DNA of 64,000 bases, taken from positions 137,734 to 201,733 of the forward strand of contig JANYGX010000010.1 in the NCBI GenBank assembly GCA_025362295.1, in the 5' to 3' direction. The notes under the pieces are model-generated. The model saw nothing but the letters and a program-made list of their open reading frames with translations. It ran no database searches and had not been told where the DNA came from. This DNA is from Sphingomonadales bacterium (lineage in GTDB: Bacteria; Pseudomonadota; Alphaproteobacteria; Sphingomonadales; Sphingomonadaceae). The number at the start of each line of letters is the position of its first letter. The stretch's first letter is position 1. Positions 17,831 through 26,149 of this stretch are shown one piece after another. The position numbers and the translations under genes were made by a program.

Positions 17831-19960
17831 TCAGTTGATGCGCACCTTGAACATCACGGTGCAGCTTGGTGCGGGATTGCTGGCAAACGCGGCAAACGCG
17901 CCTTGCGGGCGGATGCGTACAGTGGTCACCTTGGTGTCGTAGCCATTGGCGTCCGGCACTGGCACATAGGTCCAGGTGGCTCCACTGTCTTTGGAAAAAT
18001 CAATATTGTCCGTTGTGCTGGCAAGATTGGTGTAGGTGTATGTAAGGCCACTGGTCGGCGTGTTGTTAACAAAGGCTATGGGGCCGGAACCCGCCCCGTT
18101 GAAATCCCCTACAAACATCGTGGTGTTGGCTGGTACGGGATCGATGATGACCGTGCTGTTGCTGTCCGCCACATCCTTCCCCGTATTGCTGGCGGTAATC
18201 GAATAGCGCACCTCAGCACCCGGTATCGCTTTCGGGTTGGTTGTGCCACTGGACGGATCGTTGAGCACCAGCAGGCTTTTCACGAGCGTCAGCTGGGCTG
18301 CGTTGTAGATAAACGTCTGTTCGTCAATATTATAATAGTTTGCCTGCACTTGCGGGGTTGGCTGGCCAGGAATGTGCACCATGTCCGCATATGGCGTTGT
18401 CGAGACTGTGCTGGTTGAGCCGTCCTGCGCAAATATCCGCACCAGCCAGTTCGTACCCGGCGGATAAGCCCCGCTAAGGGTGAATGTCGCCAGTGACAGG
18501 CCATTGTTCGCCCAAAAATTATCAGCGGCCGTCACATCGCCATTAAGCGCATTGTTATAGAGATTGCCACCGGTCTTGACCGTCGCTGGTACTGAATTGT
18601 TATTGTAGATATCAAACAAGATTTTGTTCACCTTGGCATCGATCTGCGCAATGATGTTGACACTTTGTCCGACCGTATAGACGGTTAGCGCTGTCGGGGA
18701 TGTCAGGTTGACGCCAAAACCTTCCGGCGTGCCAAGCGATGCAGTGGTAACAGACCATTCAACATCGTCGAGATGATACCAGCTGATATCATTATTATCC
18801 TGATTGACAACAAAACTGGCTGTCACTGTTTGTCCAGCAAATGCACTAAGACTTTGCGACAGGGTAAACCATGGTTCGCCATGGCAGGTAACGGTTGTCA
18901 TGCCCTGATGGTGACCGCCAGCCGTATCGCAGTCAAAACCGTTATACTGCCCGTAACCGGGTAATGTTGCTGTGGCAGCGGAGGACCCATTGCCTTGGTA
19001 ATTGGGCGCTGCGGGCGCCACGGCATAGCTGTTGAGTGAACTTGGACCGGTGAGAACCTGTGTCGTTGCCCCAGCCGTGAGTGTGACCTTGATATAGTCA
19101 AAACCTGTCGTTTCATTTGTGGCATCCCATCCCTCTGGACGCCAGCGAAATGTAAAGACACCCGAGTTTGTGGCCGGGACTGTAAACGTTCGTGTTAGGG
19201 TGACAAGTGGCGCTCCCGCTGATTGCCCACTTGTCGACGTGCGCCAGCCCATGAGCATGGAACGTTGACCGGTTTTGGGGTTGCCATCTGTTGACCGTGT
19301 GTTGACCCCGTCAACAACGCTTGATGTTGGATACGCTGTGACCAAAACTGTTTCAGGCCCGCGCACTACCGCGTCCGCTTTGATTAACGTTTTTGTAAGT
19401 GATGTCCAGCCAATTGGTGTGACAGCGGTTGAAGACGGCACAGCCCCGATAGGACTAGCCTCAAAATTACCGTTGATGGGCGTTTGCGGGTTTGCCGTTT
19501 TTGCGTTGTTTGAAACAATATCAAAGTAGATATAATAGGTTACCGGGCCGGCATCTTGGAGAATGAAGCGGATTTCACCGCGCCCGGCTGTGGCATTTGT
19601 GGCACCGGCATAAATGGTCGGGGTGAATTCCTGGGTGGTTGCCAGCACATTGGTGCTACTCACCACGCGTGGTGAATTGGCATCAAAGGTGTCGGACAGG
19701 CCCAATTGCAGGATCAGCGCGGCAAAATCCACATCGACCTTGATGGTGGCGTTTACGGCTGTACCTGCCGGGATCACCACTGGCACCCGGTAGTGCCAGT
19801 CTGACGCTGGCCCGCCAACGTTGTTGTTGTACCATGCTGGCGTGCGCAAATCCGCATGGCTTATAACCGGCGTGAAAACCAGTGCAATCAAAGCCAGCCT
19901 AGCCAGCCACATACAGAAATTTGATAAAAACCGAAAGTGATACGCTTTGAACATAGACAT
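17831..19960 (-). CDS. Large exported protein with C-terminal DUF11 domain
   Basis: 709 residues, first gene of the leftward cluster. A signal peptide (LARLALIALVFTPVISHA) ends near residue 36. The mature N-terminus (TPAWYNNNVGGPASDWHYRVPV) resembles DUF2341-type carbohydrate-binding-like domains: a short aromatic start, then V-x-x-D-V-D-F-A. The middle has beta-rich segments with Trp and Tyr residues plausible for ligand binding (DISWYHLDDVEWSVTT). The C-terminus is a DUF11 domain: NPKAIPGAEVRYSITASN, IIDPVPANTTMFVG, ending VMFKVRIN. The NPKAIPGA string is identical in the 355-residue neighbour, pointing to duplication. Function unknown; a tip adhesin of a surface structure is one possibility. 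Confidence 0.72.
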   Translation of the reverse strand: MSMFKAYHFRFLSNFCMWLARLALIALVFTPVISHADLRTPAWYNNNVGGPASDWHYRVPVVIPAGTAVNATIKVDVDFAALILQLGLSDTFDANSPRVVSSTNVLATTQEFTPTIYAGATNATAGRGEIRFILQDAGPVTYYIYFDIVSNNAKTANPQTPINGNFEASPIGAVPSSTAVTPIGWTSLTKTLIKADAVVRGPETVLVTAYPTSSVVDGVNTRSTDGNPKTGQRSMLMGWRTSTSGQSAGAPLVTLTRTFTVPATNSGVFTFRWRPEGWDATNETTGFDYIKVTLTAGATTQVLTGPSSLNSYAVAPAAPNYQGNGSSAATATLPGYGQYNGFDCDTAGGHHQGMTTVTCHGEPWFTLSQSLSAFAGQTVTASFVVNQDNNDISWYHLDDVEWSVTTASLGTPEGFGVNLTSPTALTVYTVGQSVNIIAQIDAKVNKILFDIYNNNSVPATVKTGGNLYNNALNGDVTAADNFWANNGLSLATFTLSGAYPPGTNWLVRIFAQDGSTSTVSTTPYADMVHIPGQPTPQVQANYYNIDEQTFIYNAAQLTLVKSLLVLNDPSSGTTNPKAIPGAEVRYSITASNTGKDVADSNSTVIIDPVPANTTMFVGDFNGAGSGPIAFVNNTPTSGLTYTYTNLASTTDNIDFSKDSGATWTYVPVPDANGYDTKVTTVRIRPQGAFAAFASNPAPSCTVMFKVRIN

Positions 19961-20034
19961 AATAGATTAAGTTTTAATGGTTAACAAAATGCAAATGCCG
20001 CTTGTCAGCCCCGCCCCAAAGGTTACAAACACTT
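19961..20034. promoter_or_regulatory. Divergent region upstream of the DUF11 cluster and rnd
   Basis: The 74-bp gap carries ATGGTTAA (19977-19984), the reverse of the CtrA-type motif TTAACCAT, and three TTAA tetramers spaced seven bases apart (19967, 19974, 19981). It should contain the cluster promoter and the rnd promoter. No clear sigma-70 pair was assigned. Confidence 0.35.
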
Positions 20035-20649
20035 ATGACCATATATTTTCATGAGGGCGATTTGCCCGCCGACGTTCTTCAAACAGGCTCCGTTGCCATT
20101 GACACCGAGACCCAGGGCCTTGTGCCTGGCCGTGACCGGTTATGCCTTGTGCAATTATCGGCAGGTGACGGTGACGCCCACCTGGTGCGCTTCAAGGTCG
20201 GCGTATTCAATGCGCCAAACCTGTGCCGCTTGCTTACCGACCCTCAGCAGCTAAAACTGTTTCACTTCGGTCGTTTCGATATTGCCATGTTGAAACGCTA
20301 TTTGGGTGTTATAACGACGCCGGTGTATTGCACAAAAATTGTCTCAAAGCTGGTGCGCACGTACACGGATCGACACGGGCTTAAGGATCTGGTGAAGGAG
20401 CTCTTGGAAAAAGATCTGTCGAAGCAGCAGCAAACGTCTGATTGGGGCGCTGACACGCTGTCGGATGCTCAAAAAGACTATGCTGCCTCTGATGTGCTGT
20501 ATCTGCATGGCCTTAAGGAAAAGTTGGATCTGCGCCTGGCACGCGAAGGCCGCACAGAGATCGCTAAAGCCTGTTTTGATTTTCTGCCAACCCGGGCCGA
20601 GCTCGATCTCATGGGCTGGCCAGAGGTTGATGTGTTCGCGCACAGCTGA
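20035..20649 (+). CDS. rnd: Ribonuclease D-like 3'-5' exonuclease
   Basis: 204 residues from ATG 20035 (the TTG at 20002 is rejected). DEDD-family exonuclease that trims 3' ends of tRNA and other structured RNAs. Exonuclease residues visible: D23 and E25 in AIDTETQG, D82 in HFGRFDIAML, and Y149/D153 in YAASDVLYL. The whole protein matches the short alphaproteobacterial RNase D form, including VYCTKIVSKLVRTYTDRHG and DLSKQQQTSDWGAD, without the C-terminal HRDC domains of the Escherichia coli enzyme. It overlaps lptC at TGATG, a common alphaproteobacterial pairing. Confidence 0.92.
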   Translation: MTIYFHEGDLPADVLQTGSVAIDTETQGLVPGRDRLCLVQLSAGDGDAHLVRFKVGVFNAPNLCRLLTDPQQLKLFHFGRFDIAMLKRYLGVITTPVYCTKIVSKLVRTYTDRHGLKDLVKELLEKDLSKQQQTSDWGADTLSDAQKDYAASDVLYLHGLKEKLDLRLAREGRTEIAKACFDFLPTRAELDLMGWPEVDVFAHS

Positions 20650-21254
20650 TGCAGCGCCGCGCATCGATCCCTATTGATGGTTTTTATGATCGTTGGCTTT
20701 GGCTAGCAAAGCGCTTGCTTCCAGTGCTTGCGGGCGTGCTTTTGTTAACACTTGTCTTGCTGCCGGTGTTTGGAACGAGAGAATTTTCATTCATGCTCGA
20801 CAAGAACCGGGTGGCCGTGTCTCATGATCGGTTGCAGTTGATACGTCCTGTTTATCAAGGCACGGACAGCCAGGGGCAACGCTTTATTATAGAAGCCGAA
20901 CGGGCTGTGCAACGCACTTCGGCCGATCCGACCGTCGAGCTTCAGGGTCTGAATGCGAGACTTGATTCCGCAAACGGTGTGGCAGAAGTGAGCGCCCCGA
21001 TTGGTGATTATGATCTCAAGACCGAGCGCCTGACCGTGCGCGGCAGCCTGACAGTCTCACGCGCGGATGGCTATCATTTTGAAACAGCCATGGCCGAAGT
21101 TGATCTCAAGGCCCGTACAGCAATGTCACACAACGGCGTGTCCGGCAGGGCACCAATGGGAAATTTCAGGGCCGACAGCTTTGAACTGAATATCGACACC
21201 GGTCGTGTTGTCTTTTCTGGCAACACCCATGTGCATTTTGACGGTCGCAGCTAA
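20649..21254 (+). CDS. lptC: LPS export ABC transporter periplasmic protein LptC
   Basis: 201 residues. A single N-terminal membrane helix (about residues 18-38, LLPVLAGVLLLTLVLLPVF) anchors a periplasmic beta-jellyroll that hands lipopolysaccharide from LptB2FG to LptA. The jellyroll pattern is seen in repeats such as FIIEAERAVQ, EVSAPIGDYDLKTERLTV and GRAPMGNFRADSFELNID, ending in VVFSGNTHVHF. The start ATG overlaps the rnd stop by one base. In most relatives lptA and lptB follow directly; here a terminator follows and lptA is 39 kb away in the opposite orientation. Confidence 0.85.
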   Translation: MQRRASIPIDGFYDRWLWLAKRLLPVLAGVLLLTLVLLPVFGTREFSFMLDKNRVAVSHDRLQLIRPVYQGTDSQGQRFIIEAERAVQRTSADPTVELQGLNARLDSANGVAEVSAPIGDYDLKTERLTVRGSLTVSRADGYHFETAMAEVDLKARTAMSHNGVSGRAPMGNFRADSFELNIDTGRVVFSGNTHVHFDGRS

Positions 21255-21292
21255 ACTGGACTGTTCGATTGGTCAGCTATTCTTTACACGAA

Positions 21293-21326
21293 AAAGGCCG
21301 ACAACCCTTGCAGGATGTCGGCCTTT
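21293..21326. terminator. Bidirectional intrinsic terminator
   Basis: A perfect 11-bp stem AAAGGCCGACA / TGTCGGCCTTT (21293-21303 and 21316-21326) closes a 12-base loop. A-rich and T-rich flanks make it work in both directions, between lptC (plus) and the histone-like gene (minus), which converge here. Confidence 0.85.
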
Positions 21327-21376
21327 GATCAATCGCCCAATGTTTAAGTATGGGGCGCTTGCCGTTTCAGACGTGG

Positions 21377-21649
21377 CTATGCAGCCATGGCTGGCGTTGC
21401 GACTTTAGCCTTAGGTGCCCGCTTTGCAGCTGGCTTCTTGGCAGCAACTTTTTTAACTGCTTTTTTGGCGGCTGGCTTCTTGGCCACTACCTTTTTAACA
21501 GCTTTTTTAGCCACTGGTTTCTTTGCAACAACCTTTTTCACTACTTTTTTAGCAGCTGGTTTCTTTGCAACTTTCTTCTTTGCAACTTTAGCCGCTTTCG
21601 GCTTGGCTGCTTTCTTTACTGCCTTTTTGGCAGCAGGTGCCTTGGCCAT
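21377..21649 (-). CDS. Histone H1-like Lys/Ala-rich DNA-binding protein
   Basis: 90 residues, almost entirely A, K, V and P. Imperfect repeats of the AKKPAAKKAVKKV type fill the sequence from about residue 5 to 78, resembling the C-terminal tail of eukaryotic H1 and bacterial H1-like proteins such as AlgP or HctB. It probably binds DNA nonspecifically as a nucleoid protein. ATG 21649 has a strong ribosome binding site (AGGGAGG). Repeated codons make the gene prone to length variation. It is monocistronic, ends at the shared terminator and has an AT-rich, gene-poor kilobase upstream. Confidence 0.85.
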   Translation of the reverse strand: MAKAPAAKKAVKKAAKPKAAKVAKKKVAKKPAAKKVVKKVVAKKPVAKKAVKKVVAKKPAAKKAVKKVAAKKPAAKRAPKAKVATPAMAA

Positions 21650-22651
21650 GGGACCTCCCTTTCAAATGCCAGCCCACATTGAATTCGGCACTGCAATCTA
21701 CCCCCGGACTGGAAGGGATAGCCCAATGGAGCTTCGGGTTGAAGCTCATGCACTGGCAATCTGTAGGCATGTCTGGATCAGGGTTGTTGGCCCAACACTG
21801 ATCCGGTGACGACATGGATTGCCTCTGCACCGATCTCTGCCCGAACATACGGCTTCGCCTTTTGGAAGCCGCCGTCCGAGACTAATTTTACCACATGATG
21901 ACGTTTGAGTGCCTGAATATTAAAGTTGGGAAAATGGTGTGACTGACAGTGTTGGGGGTCTTGATGTGATTTATGGTCCCGAATGAAAGCAGATGATTTT
22001 TCAAAAAAGGTTTTGCGAGACACACATCGAGCATAAGTAAAATATCTTGCTTTTGGTCACCCATTTTTTATCACCTTACATCATATCTCCGATAGCTTAT
22101 AACAACATTCCCTTGCTTCATGGATCGGCTTTAATCTCAATCGCGCATTGTGTGTCATCTTTCATGACAGATACTACTTATTGTATAGTTAACGGGATCG
22201 TCAAGTCATCTCTTGGTTTTTGCAGGCTTGCGATCACGTTGCACTGAGTCAAAAATACAACACAAGAACGCGTGACATGTATTCATAAGAGGCGGATCAA
22301 TGTAGCGTTTGGATACCATGATCGTGTCTTGCATCACTCAAAAACTTGCTGCAAAAAAATATGTTTGCTATTTCACTTTCATAAAAAATATATTGTTGCA
22401 TAAATCTGTTTTTACGCTTGACAGAATTCAGAATGATTTTTTCACGCGTTATTTTTTCGATGAGTCGAACGGCACCAAAAATTGATTTTTGCAACAGTGG
22501 TCGTGCTGTGACAGAGCGCAATAATTGGTTTGATCAGGCTTAAAATAAACTGAAAATAATTTTTTCGAAGCGTAAAAAAGTACTTAAAAAATCGAAATTT
22601 TTGCCCACATCGTGCCATATTTGAATGTGGTTACGCTATTTCTTGCTATTA
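21650..22651. other. About 1 kb without a convincing gene
   Basis: The stretch holds the promoter of the histone-like gene and becomes very AT-rich from about 22030 onward. Short open frames (21778-22023 minus, 81 codons, GTG start; 22297-22521 minus, 74 codons) have no recognised domain and no good ribosome binding site. TTGGCCCAACA-like short palindromes near 21790 were seen but no RNA gene was recognised. A small RNA or a decayed gene is possible. Confidence 0.4.
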
Positions 22652-23410
22652 TCAGATGTCTATTTCAAGTGTTTTAAGCGCGTCAATCAGGCGTTGTCGC
22701 GCATCTAATATGCGTCTGCCAGCACCACTCAGCGCATGCTGTTCGAGGAAATATCCACTCAGTTGAAAGCCATCAAGCAGGGCAGCGGATTGATTGTTGA
22801 TGGTCGATCGTGCTTGCGACAGGCTTTGCACAAAGCCGGGTAGCGGCAGCAGTTTTTTGGCATAGACAAAACCTGCATCGCGACTGACAGCACGACCGGA
22901 CTTTGGTGAAACATAAATAAGTTCGTCCATGCGTCCGGTAACAGCACAGCGCTCTAGGTCAAGTCCAAAACCAAGACTGGACAACACATGTAACTCATAC
23001 TTGATGAGCACTTCTGCCCAAAGCTGATCATCATCGGCATACTCCAGCACTTCAAGCCAGGCCAGAAGTGCGTTGTAGAGGGAAGAATGCGCCATGCGCT
23101 CCGGCAACACTGTTGCTGTTAGCGCACACAGCCAAACAAGTGCCAATGCTTTGGTCTGCGCACCCAGTATGATGTGTGCCCGAGCCTGTACAAGTTCAAT
23201 CTGCATGGTGCCAAGTTGCGACTCCGTGCGCGCCTGCCACGCAATGGTGACTGTATTCCCAGGCATCAAAAGTGACCGCATCCGGCGCGACTGGCCATTG
23301 CGGGCATAGCCGGCAAGCAAGCCAACATCCGCCGTTAATGCTTTGATAACCGCACCTCGCTCACCGTAAGGTTCGACAGCGCATATAATGCCTGTCGTGT
23401 TGATATTCAT
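22652..23410 (-). CDS. recO: DNA repair protein RecO
   Basis: 252 residues from ATG 23410; the frame is open to 23509 but that part overlaps dnaQ. RecO binds single-stranded DNA and, with RecR, loads RecA onto SSB-coated gaps. The N-terminal OB-fold shows AVEPYGERGAVIKALTADVGLLAGYARNG, then PGNTVTIAWQAR. The C-terminal helical part carries CAVTGRMDELIYVSPKSGRAVSRDAG and KKLLPLPGF, highly typical of alphaproteobacterial RecO. The four-cysteine zinc site of some RecO proteins is not present, as is usual in this class. The gene starts 34 bp after dnaQ. Confidence 0.92.
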   Translation of the reverse strand: MNINTTGIICAVEPYGERGAVIKALTADVGLLAGYARNGQSRRMRSLLMPGNTVTIAWQARTESQLGTMQIELVQARAHIILGAQTKALALVWLCALTATVLPERMAHSSLYNALLAWLEVLEYADDDQLWAEVLIKYELHVLSSLGFGLDLERCAVTGRMDELIYVSPKSGRAVSRDAGFVYAKKLLPLPGFVQSLSQARSTINNQSAALLDGFQLSGYFLEQHALSGAGRRILDARQRLIDALKTLEIDI

Positions 23411-23444
23411 GGCAACCTCGCTGCAAACACTGTGTGTGTTGCTA

Positions 23445-24131
23445 TCACCCCTGCAGCCACAAGGCGTTTTTAATCTTGCCAATAAAATTTCCGTGAGCAA
23501 CCAGCTCATCCGCGCTGGCTTGATGCAGGCGCGCCGGATGATGTTGCCGCGTTGCCTGATTCACAAGTGTGGTTTCAACGTCAGGTTTCACGGGTTCTGT
23601 TGTCAGCCCAAGCGCACGCTGTTTACCGCCGGTGAGCTCAATGTACACTTCGGCAAGCAACTGCGTATCAACCAGAGCGCTGTGTTTCTTGCGTACGGAG
23701 AGATCTATGTTGAAGCGCTGACTCAGGGCATCCAGCGACAGGCGCGCACCCGGAAACTGGCGTTTGGCCAAGGCAAGGGTATCGAGCACCTGCGCAGCGG
23801 TAAACGGTGGCCGATCGCAGGCGATGAGCTCGGCATTCAGAAAGCCGACATCAAATGACGCATTGTGTGCAATGAACCGACAGTCACCAATAAACGCCAG
23901 CAGATCATCAGCAATCTCGGCAAAGCGTTTTTGACCGGCAACATGTTTGTTAAATAGCCCGTGAATGGCAGACGCCTCGGCCGGAATATCCCGCTCCGGG
24001 TCAATGATATGATGAAAGCGCTCACCGGTGAGCCGCCCGTCGACCATTTCCAAAGCACAAATTTCTATCACCCGGTCGCCCTTTTTCGGATCAAGGCCAG
24101 TGGTTTCGGTATCGAGGATGATTTCTCTCAT
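23445..24131 (-). CDS. dnaQ: DNA polymerase III epsilon subunit (proofreading exonuclease)
   Basis: 228 residues. DEDDh 3'-5' exonuclease that proofreads for the replicative polymerase. ExoI D7-T-E9-T-T-G, ExoII HNASFD (89-94) and ExoIII H150...D155 (HSALVDTQLL) are all intact. The C-terminal tail after about residue 170 is shortish but should hold the clamp/alpha-binding part. It overlaps coaE by four bases. The order dnaQ-coaE-aroE-maf is the origin-flanking arrangement seen in Caulobacter and relatives. Confidence 0.95.
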   Translation of the reverse strand: MREIILDTETTGLDPKKGDRVIEICALEMVDGRLTGERFHHIIDPERDIPAEASAIHGLFNKHVAGQKRFAEIADDLLAFIGDCRFIAHNASFDVGFLNAELIACDRPPFTAAQVLDTLALAKRQFPGARLSLDALSQRFNIDLSVRKKHSALVDTQLLAEVYIELTGGKQRALGLTTEPVKPDVETTLVNQATRQHHPARLHQASADELVAHGNFIGKIKNALWLQG

Positions 24132-24721
24132 GATGCACAGTCCAGTTGGATGATCATGTGCCGTATTGCAGCATAGGTGACCTGCTTGCCAAGGCCTGTT
24201 GGCAAAACAAAGTCAGCGCGCGCGCATTTCTCTGTGTTCGGCAGTTGCTGGGCAAGGATTGCCGCAAACTTAGCTGGGGTCATGCCATGCCGCCTGAGCA
24301 CACGGGCGCGTTGCACTGGCAACGGGGCCGACACAACAGCAACCACATCGCAGTTTTTCCAGCTGCCTGTTTCAAACAGCAGCGGGACATCCAGCACCAC
24401 ATACTTTGCCCGTAACCGGCGCTGCTGTTGCAGCCAGCGAGATTGCGCAGCCTTCACCAACGGGTGCAGAATAGCCTCAAGCGCGCGCAAGGCATGCAGA
24501 TTGCCAAAAACCGCTGAGCCCAGTTTTTGCCGGTCAAGGCCAGACGCTGATGTTGTCCCGGGGAACAGCCGCTCGATCGGTGCAAGCGCTGCGCTGCCCG
24601 CTGCCTGCAACCGGTGCACAGCTGCATCCGCATCAAACACAGCTATGCGCTGACGCCGAAACATGGCCGCCGCTGTCGATTTACCCATGCCGATAGACCC
24701 TGTCAGACCGATGATGATCAT
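24128..24721 (-). CDS. coaE: Dephospho-CoA kinase
   Basis: 197 residues. Phosphorylates the ribose 3'-hydroxyl of dephospho-CoA, the last step of coenzyme A synthesis. The P-loop GSIGMGKST (8-16) is followed by the family FDADAAVHRLQ. LHPLVKAA and VVLDVPLLFETG in the middle, and VVSAPLPVQRARVLRR toward the end, are typical of CoaE. The ATG overlaps the aroE stop and the gene overlaps dnaQ by four bases, so the operon is translationally coupled. Confidence 0.95.
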   Translation of the reverse strand: MIIIGLTGSIGMGKSTAAAMFRRQRIAVFDADAAVHRLQAAGSAALAPIERLFPGTTSASGLDRQKLGSAVFGNLHALRALEAILHPLVKAAQSRWLQQQRRLRAKYVVLDVPLLFETGSWKNCDVVAVVSAPLPVQRARVLRRHGMTPAKFAAILAQQLPNTEKCARADFVLPTGLGKQVTYAAIRHMIIQLDCAS

Positions 24722-25533
24722 GCCAGCAACAAAGCCCGAAGCGCTGCATCGTGTAGCGTATTGCGCGGTGGTTTTTTATCAAAAAACAATTCAAAGGCTA
24801 TGGCGGCCTGACCGATCAGCATATGGAGCCCGTCGATGGTTTCAAGCCCGCGTTCAGTTGCGCTGCGCAACAGATTGGTTTGCAGTGGCGCATAGACGAT
24901 ATCATAGACCACAGCCCCAGACGGCATCGAGGCCAGACTGATATTGAGCAGCGGCTGGCCTGTCATACCGAGCGAGGTTGTGTTGACCAGCAGGGCTGCA
25001 TCGCGGCACGCTGCTGTGCTCTCCAACCATGGATAGGCTTTGCCATCCACGGCCAAGTCACACAAAAGCTGTGCTGCCTTTGGCACATCGCGGTTGACGA
25101 TGGCAACGGCACTGACCTCACATGATTTCAGCGCAGCCACAACTGCACGCGCGGCACCGCCAGCGCCCAGCACGCATACAGCCTTACCTTTGAGTGACAA
25201 AGCGGCCAGTGGTTCAAGAAAGCCATCACCGTCTGTGTTATAGCCTTTGAGTGCGCCGTTCTTGCAAACAACCGTATTAACAGCGCCGATTTGCGCAGCC
25301 TGATCTGATACAGCGCCGTGTAATAAATCATAAACTGCTTGTTTGTGCGGAACGGTGACATTGACACCCGTAAAGCCGTGCATCGGCATCGTCAGAATAA
25401 AATTTTCAAGCTTATCCGGTGGAACGGCATAGCTATCATATTGCCCTGTGAGCCCGAGCACTGCCAGCCAGTACCGGTGGATAAGCGGTGATTTGCTGTG
25501 GCTGATTGGCCAGCCAATCACACCGGCCTTCAT
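24718..25533 (-). CDS. aroE: Shikimate dehydrogenase
   Basis: 271 residues. NADPH-dependent reduction of 3-dehydroshikimate in the chorismate pathway. The shikimate-binding SHSKSP is at 11-16, the catalytic lysine is K64 in NVTVPHK and the paired aspartate is D101 in GYNTDG. The dinucleotide-binding loop GAGGAARAV begins at about 123. Near the C-terminus, DGLHMLIGQAAIAFELF is the conserved ending. It starts 10 bp after the maf stop and overlaps coaE. Confidence 0.96.
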   Translation of the reverse strand: MKAGVIGWPISHSKSPLIHRYWLAVLGLTGQYDSYAVPPDKLENFILTMPMHGFTGVNVTVPHKQAVYDLLHGAVSDQAAQIGAVNTVVCKNGALKGYNTDGDGFLEPLAALSLKGKAVCVLGAGGAARAVVAALKSCEVSAVAIVNRDVPKAAQLLCDLAVDGKAYPWLESTAACRDAALLVNTTSLGMTGQPLLNISLASMPSGAVVYDIVYAPLQTNLLRSATERGLETIDGLHMLIGQAAIAFELFFDKKPPRNTLHDAALRALLLA

Positions 25534-25543
25534 CGTGGGGCCT

Positions 25544-26149
25544 TCATAATGGCATCACGCCGCGCAAACGCAGATAATCCAGCACTGGCAACAGCGGCAG
25601 CCCAAGGATTGTGAAAAAATCTCCCTTGATATGGCTGAACAGCTGAACACCATGCCCCTCAAGATGGTAGCACCCAACAGATGACAAAATCGTCTCGCCG
25701 ACCTCATTCAGGTATCGGTCTATATCGGTTTCGCTCATGGCCCGCATTGTGAGTGTTGCTGTGTCCACCACCCGCCACACCGGTTGGCCATCCACGGCCA
25801 TGACGGCTGCCGAGATCAACTGGTGCTCACGACCTGCAAGCTTTAATAAATGAGATTTGGCCTCGGCCATAGTCTCAGCCTTGTCCATCATCGCGCCGTC
25901 ATCAAGCTTTAGCACCTGATCGCACCCCAGTACCAGCCGCCCTGGCCATCGCTGCGATATCTTGATGGCTTTGGTTTCAGCCAGGGCATCGGCAATCGCT
26001 CTGGGTGCAGCCCCTTCGGCAAGCAAGGCCTCTTTGAGAGCCGCCTCGTCAACAGCCGGTGCAACGGCTTCAAAAGCCACACCAGCGGCACGCAGCATCC
26101 TGATACGGGACAAACTGCTTGATGCAAGAATGAATATCTCGGTTGTCAT
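25544..26149 (-). CDS. maf: Maf-family nucleoside triphosphate pyrophosphatase
   Basis: 201 residues. Maf proteins hydrolyse non-canonical or modified nucleoside triphosphates to monophosphates and are linked to septum control in some bacteria. The signature ASSSLSRIRML (9-19) binds the triphosphate; VLGCDQVL, YLNEVGETILSSVGCYHLEG and the C-terminal FFTILGLPLLPVLDYLR complete the family pattern. The middle aspartates are in place. ATG 26149 overlaps the stop of the upstream regulatory kinase gene (ATGA). Confidence 0.93.
   Translation of the reverse strand: MTTEIFILASSSLSRIRMLRAAGVAFEAVAPAVDEAALKEALLAEGAAPRAIADALAETKAIKISQRWPGRLVLGCDQVLKLDDGAMMDKAETMAEAKSHLLKLAGREHQLISAAVMAVDGQPVWRVVDTATLTMRAMSETDIDRYLNEVGETILSSVGCYHLEGHGVQLFSHIKGDFFTILGLPLLPVLDYLRLRGVMPL

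Noticed and set aside
19967..19984. Three TTAA tetramers at 7-bp period as a CtrA box
   Set aside because: Start-to-start spacing is 7 and 14, not the 11 needed for TTAA-N7-TTAA. Only the ATGGTTAA part was kept as a weak motif.
21378..21640. Repeats as a possible CRISPR or minisatellite
   Set aside because: The periodic DNA encodes the Lys/Ala repeats of the histone-like protein; there are no unique spacers.
22297..22521. 74-codon minus-strand ORF
   Set aside because: AT-rich, no ribosome binding site, no recognisable domain; frames of this size are expected by chance in such DNA.
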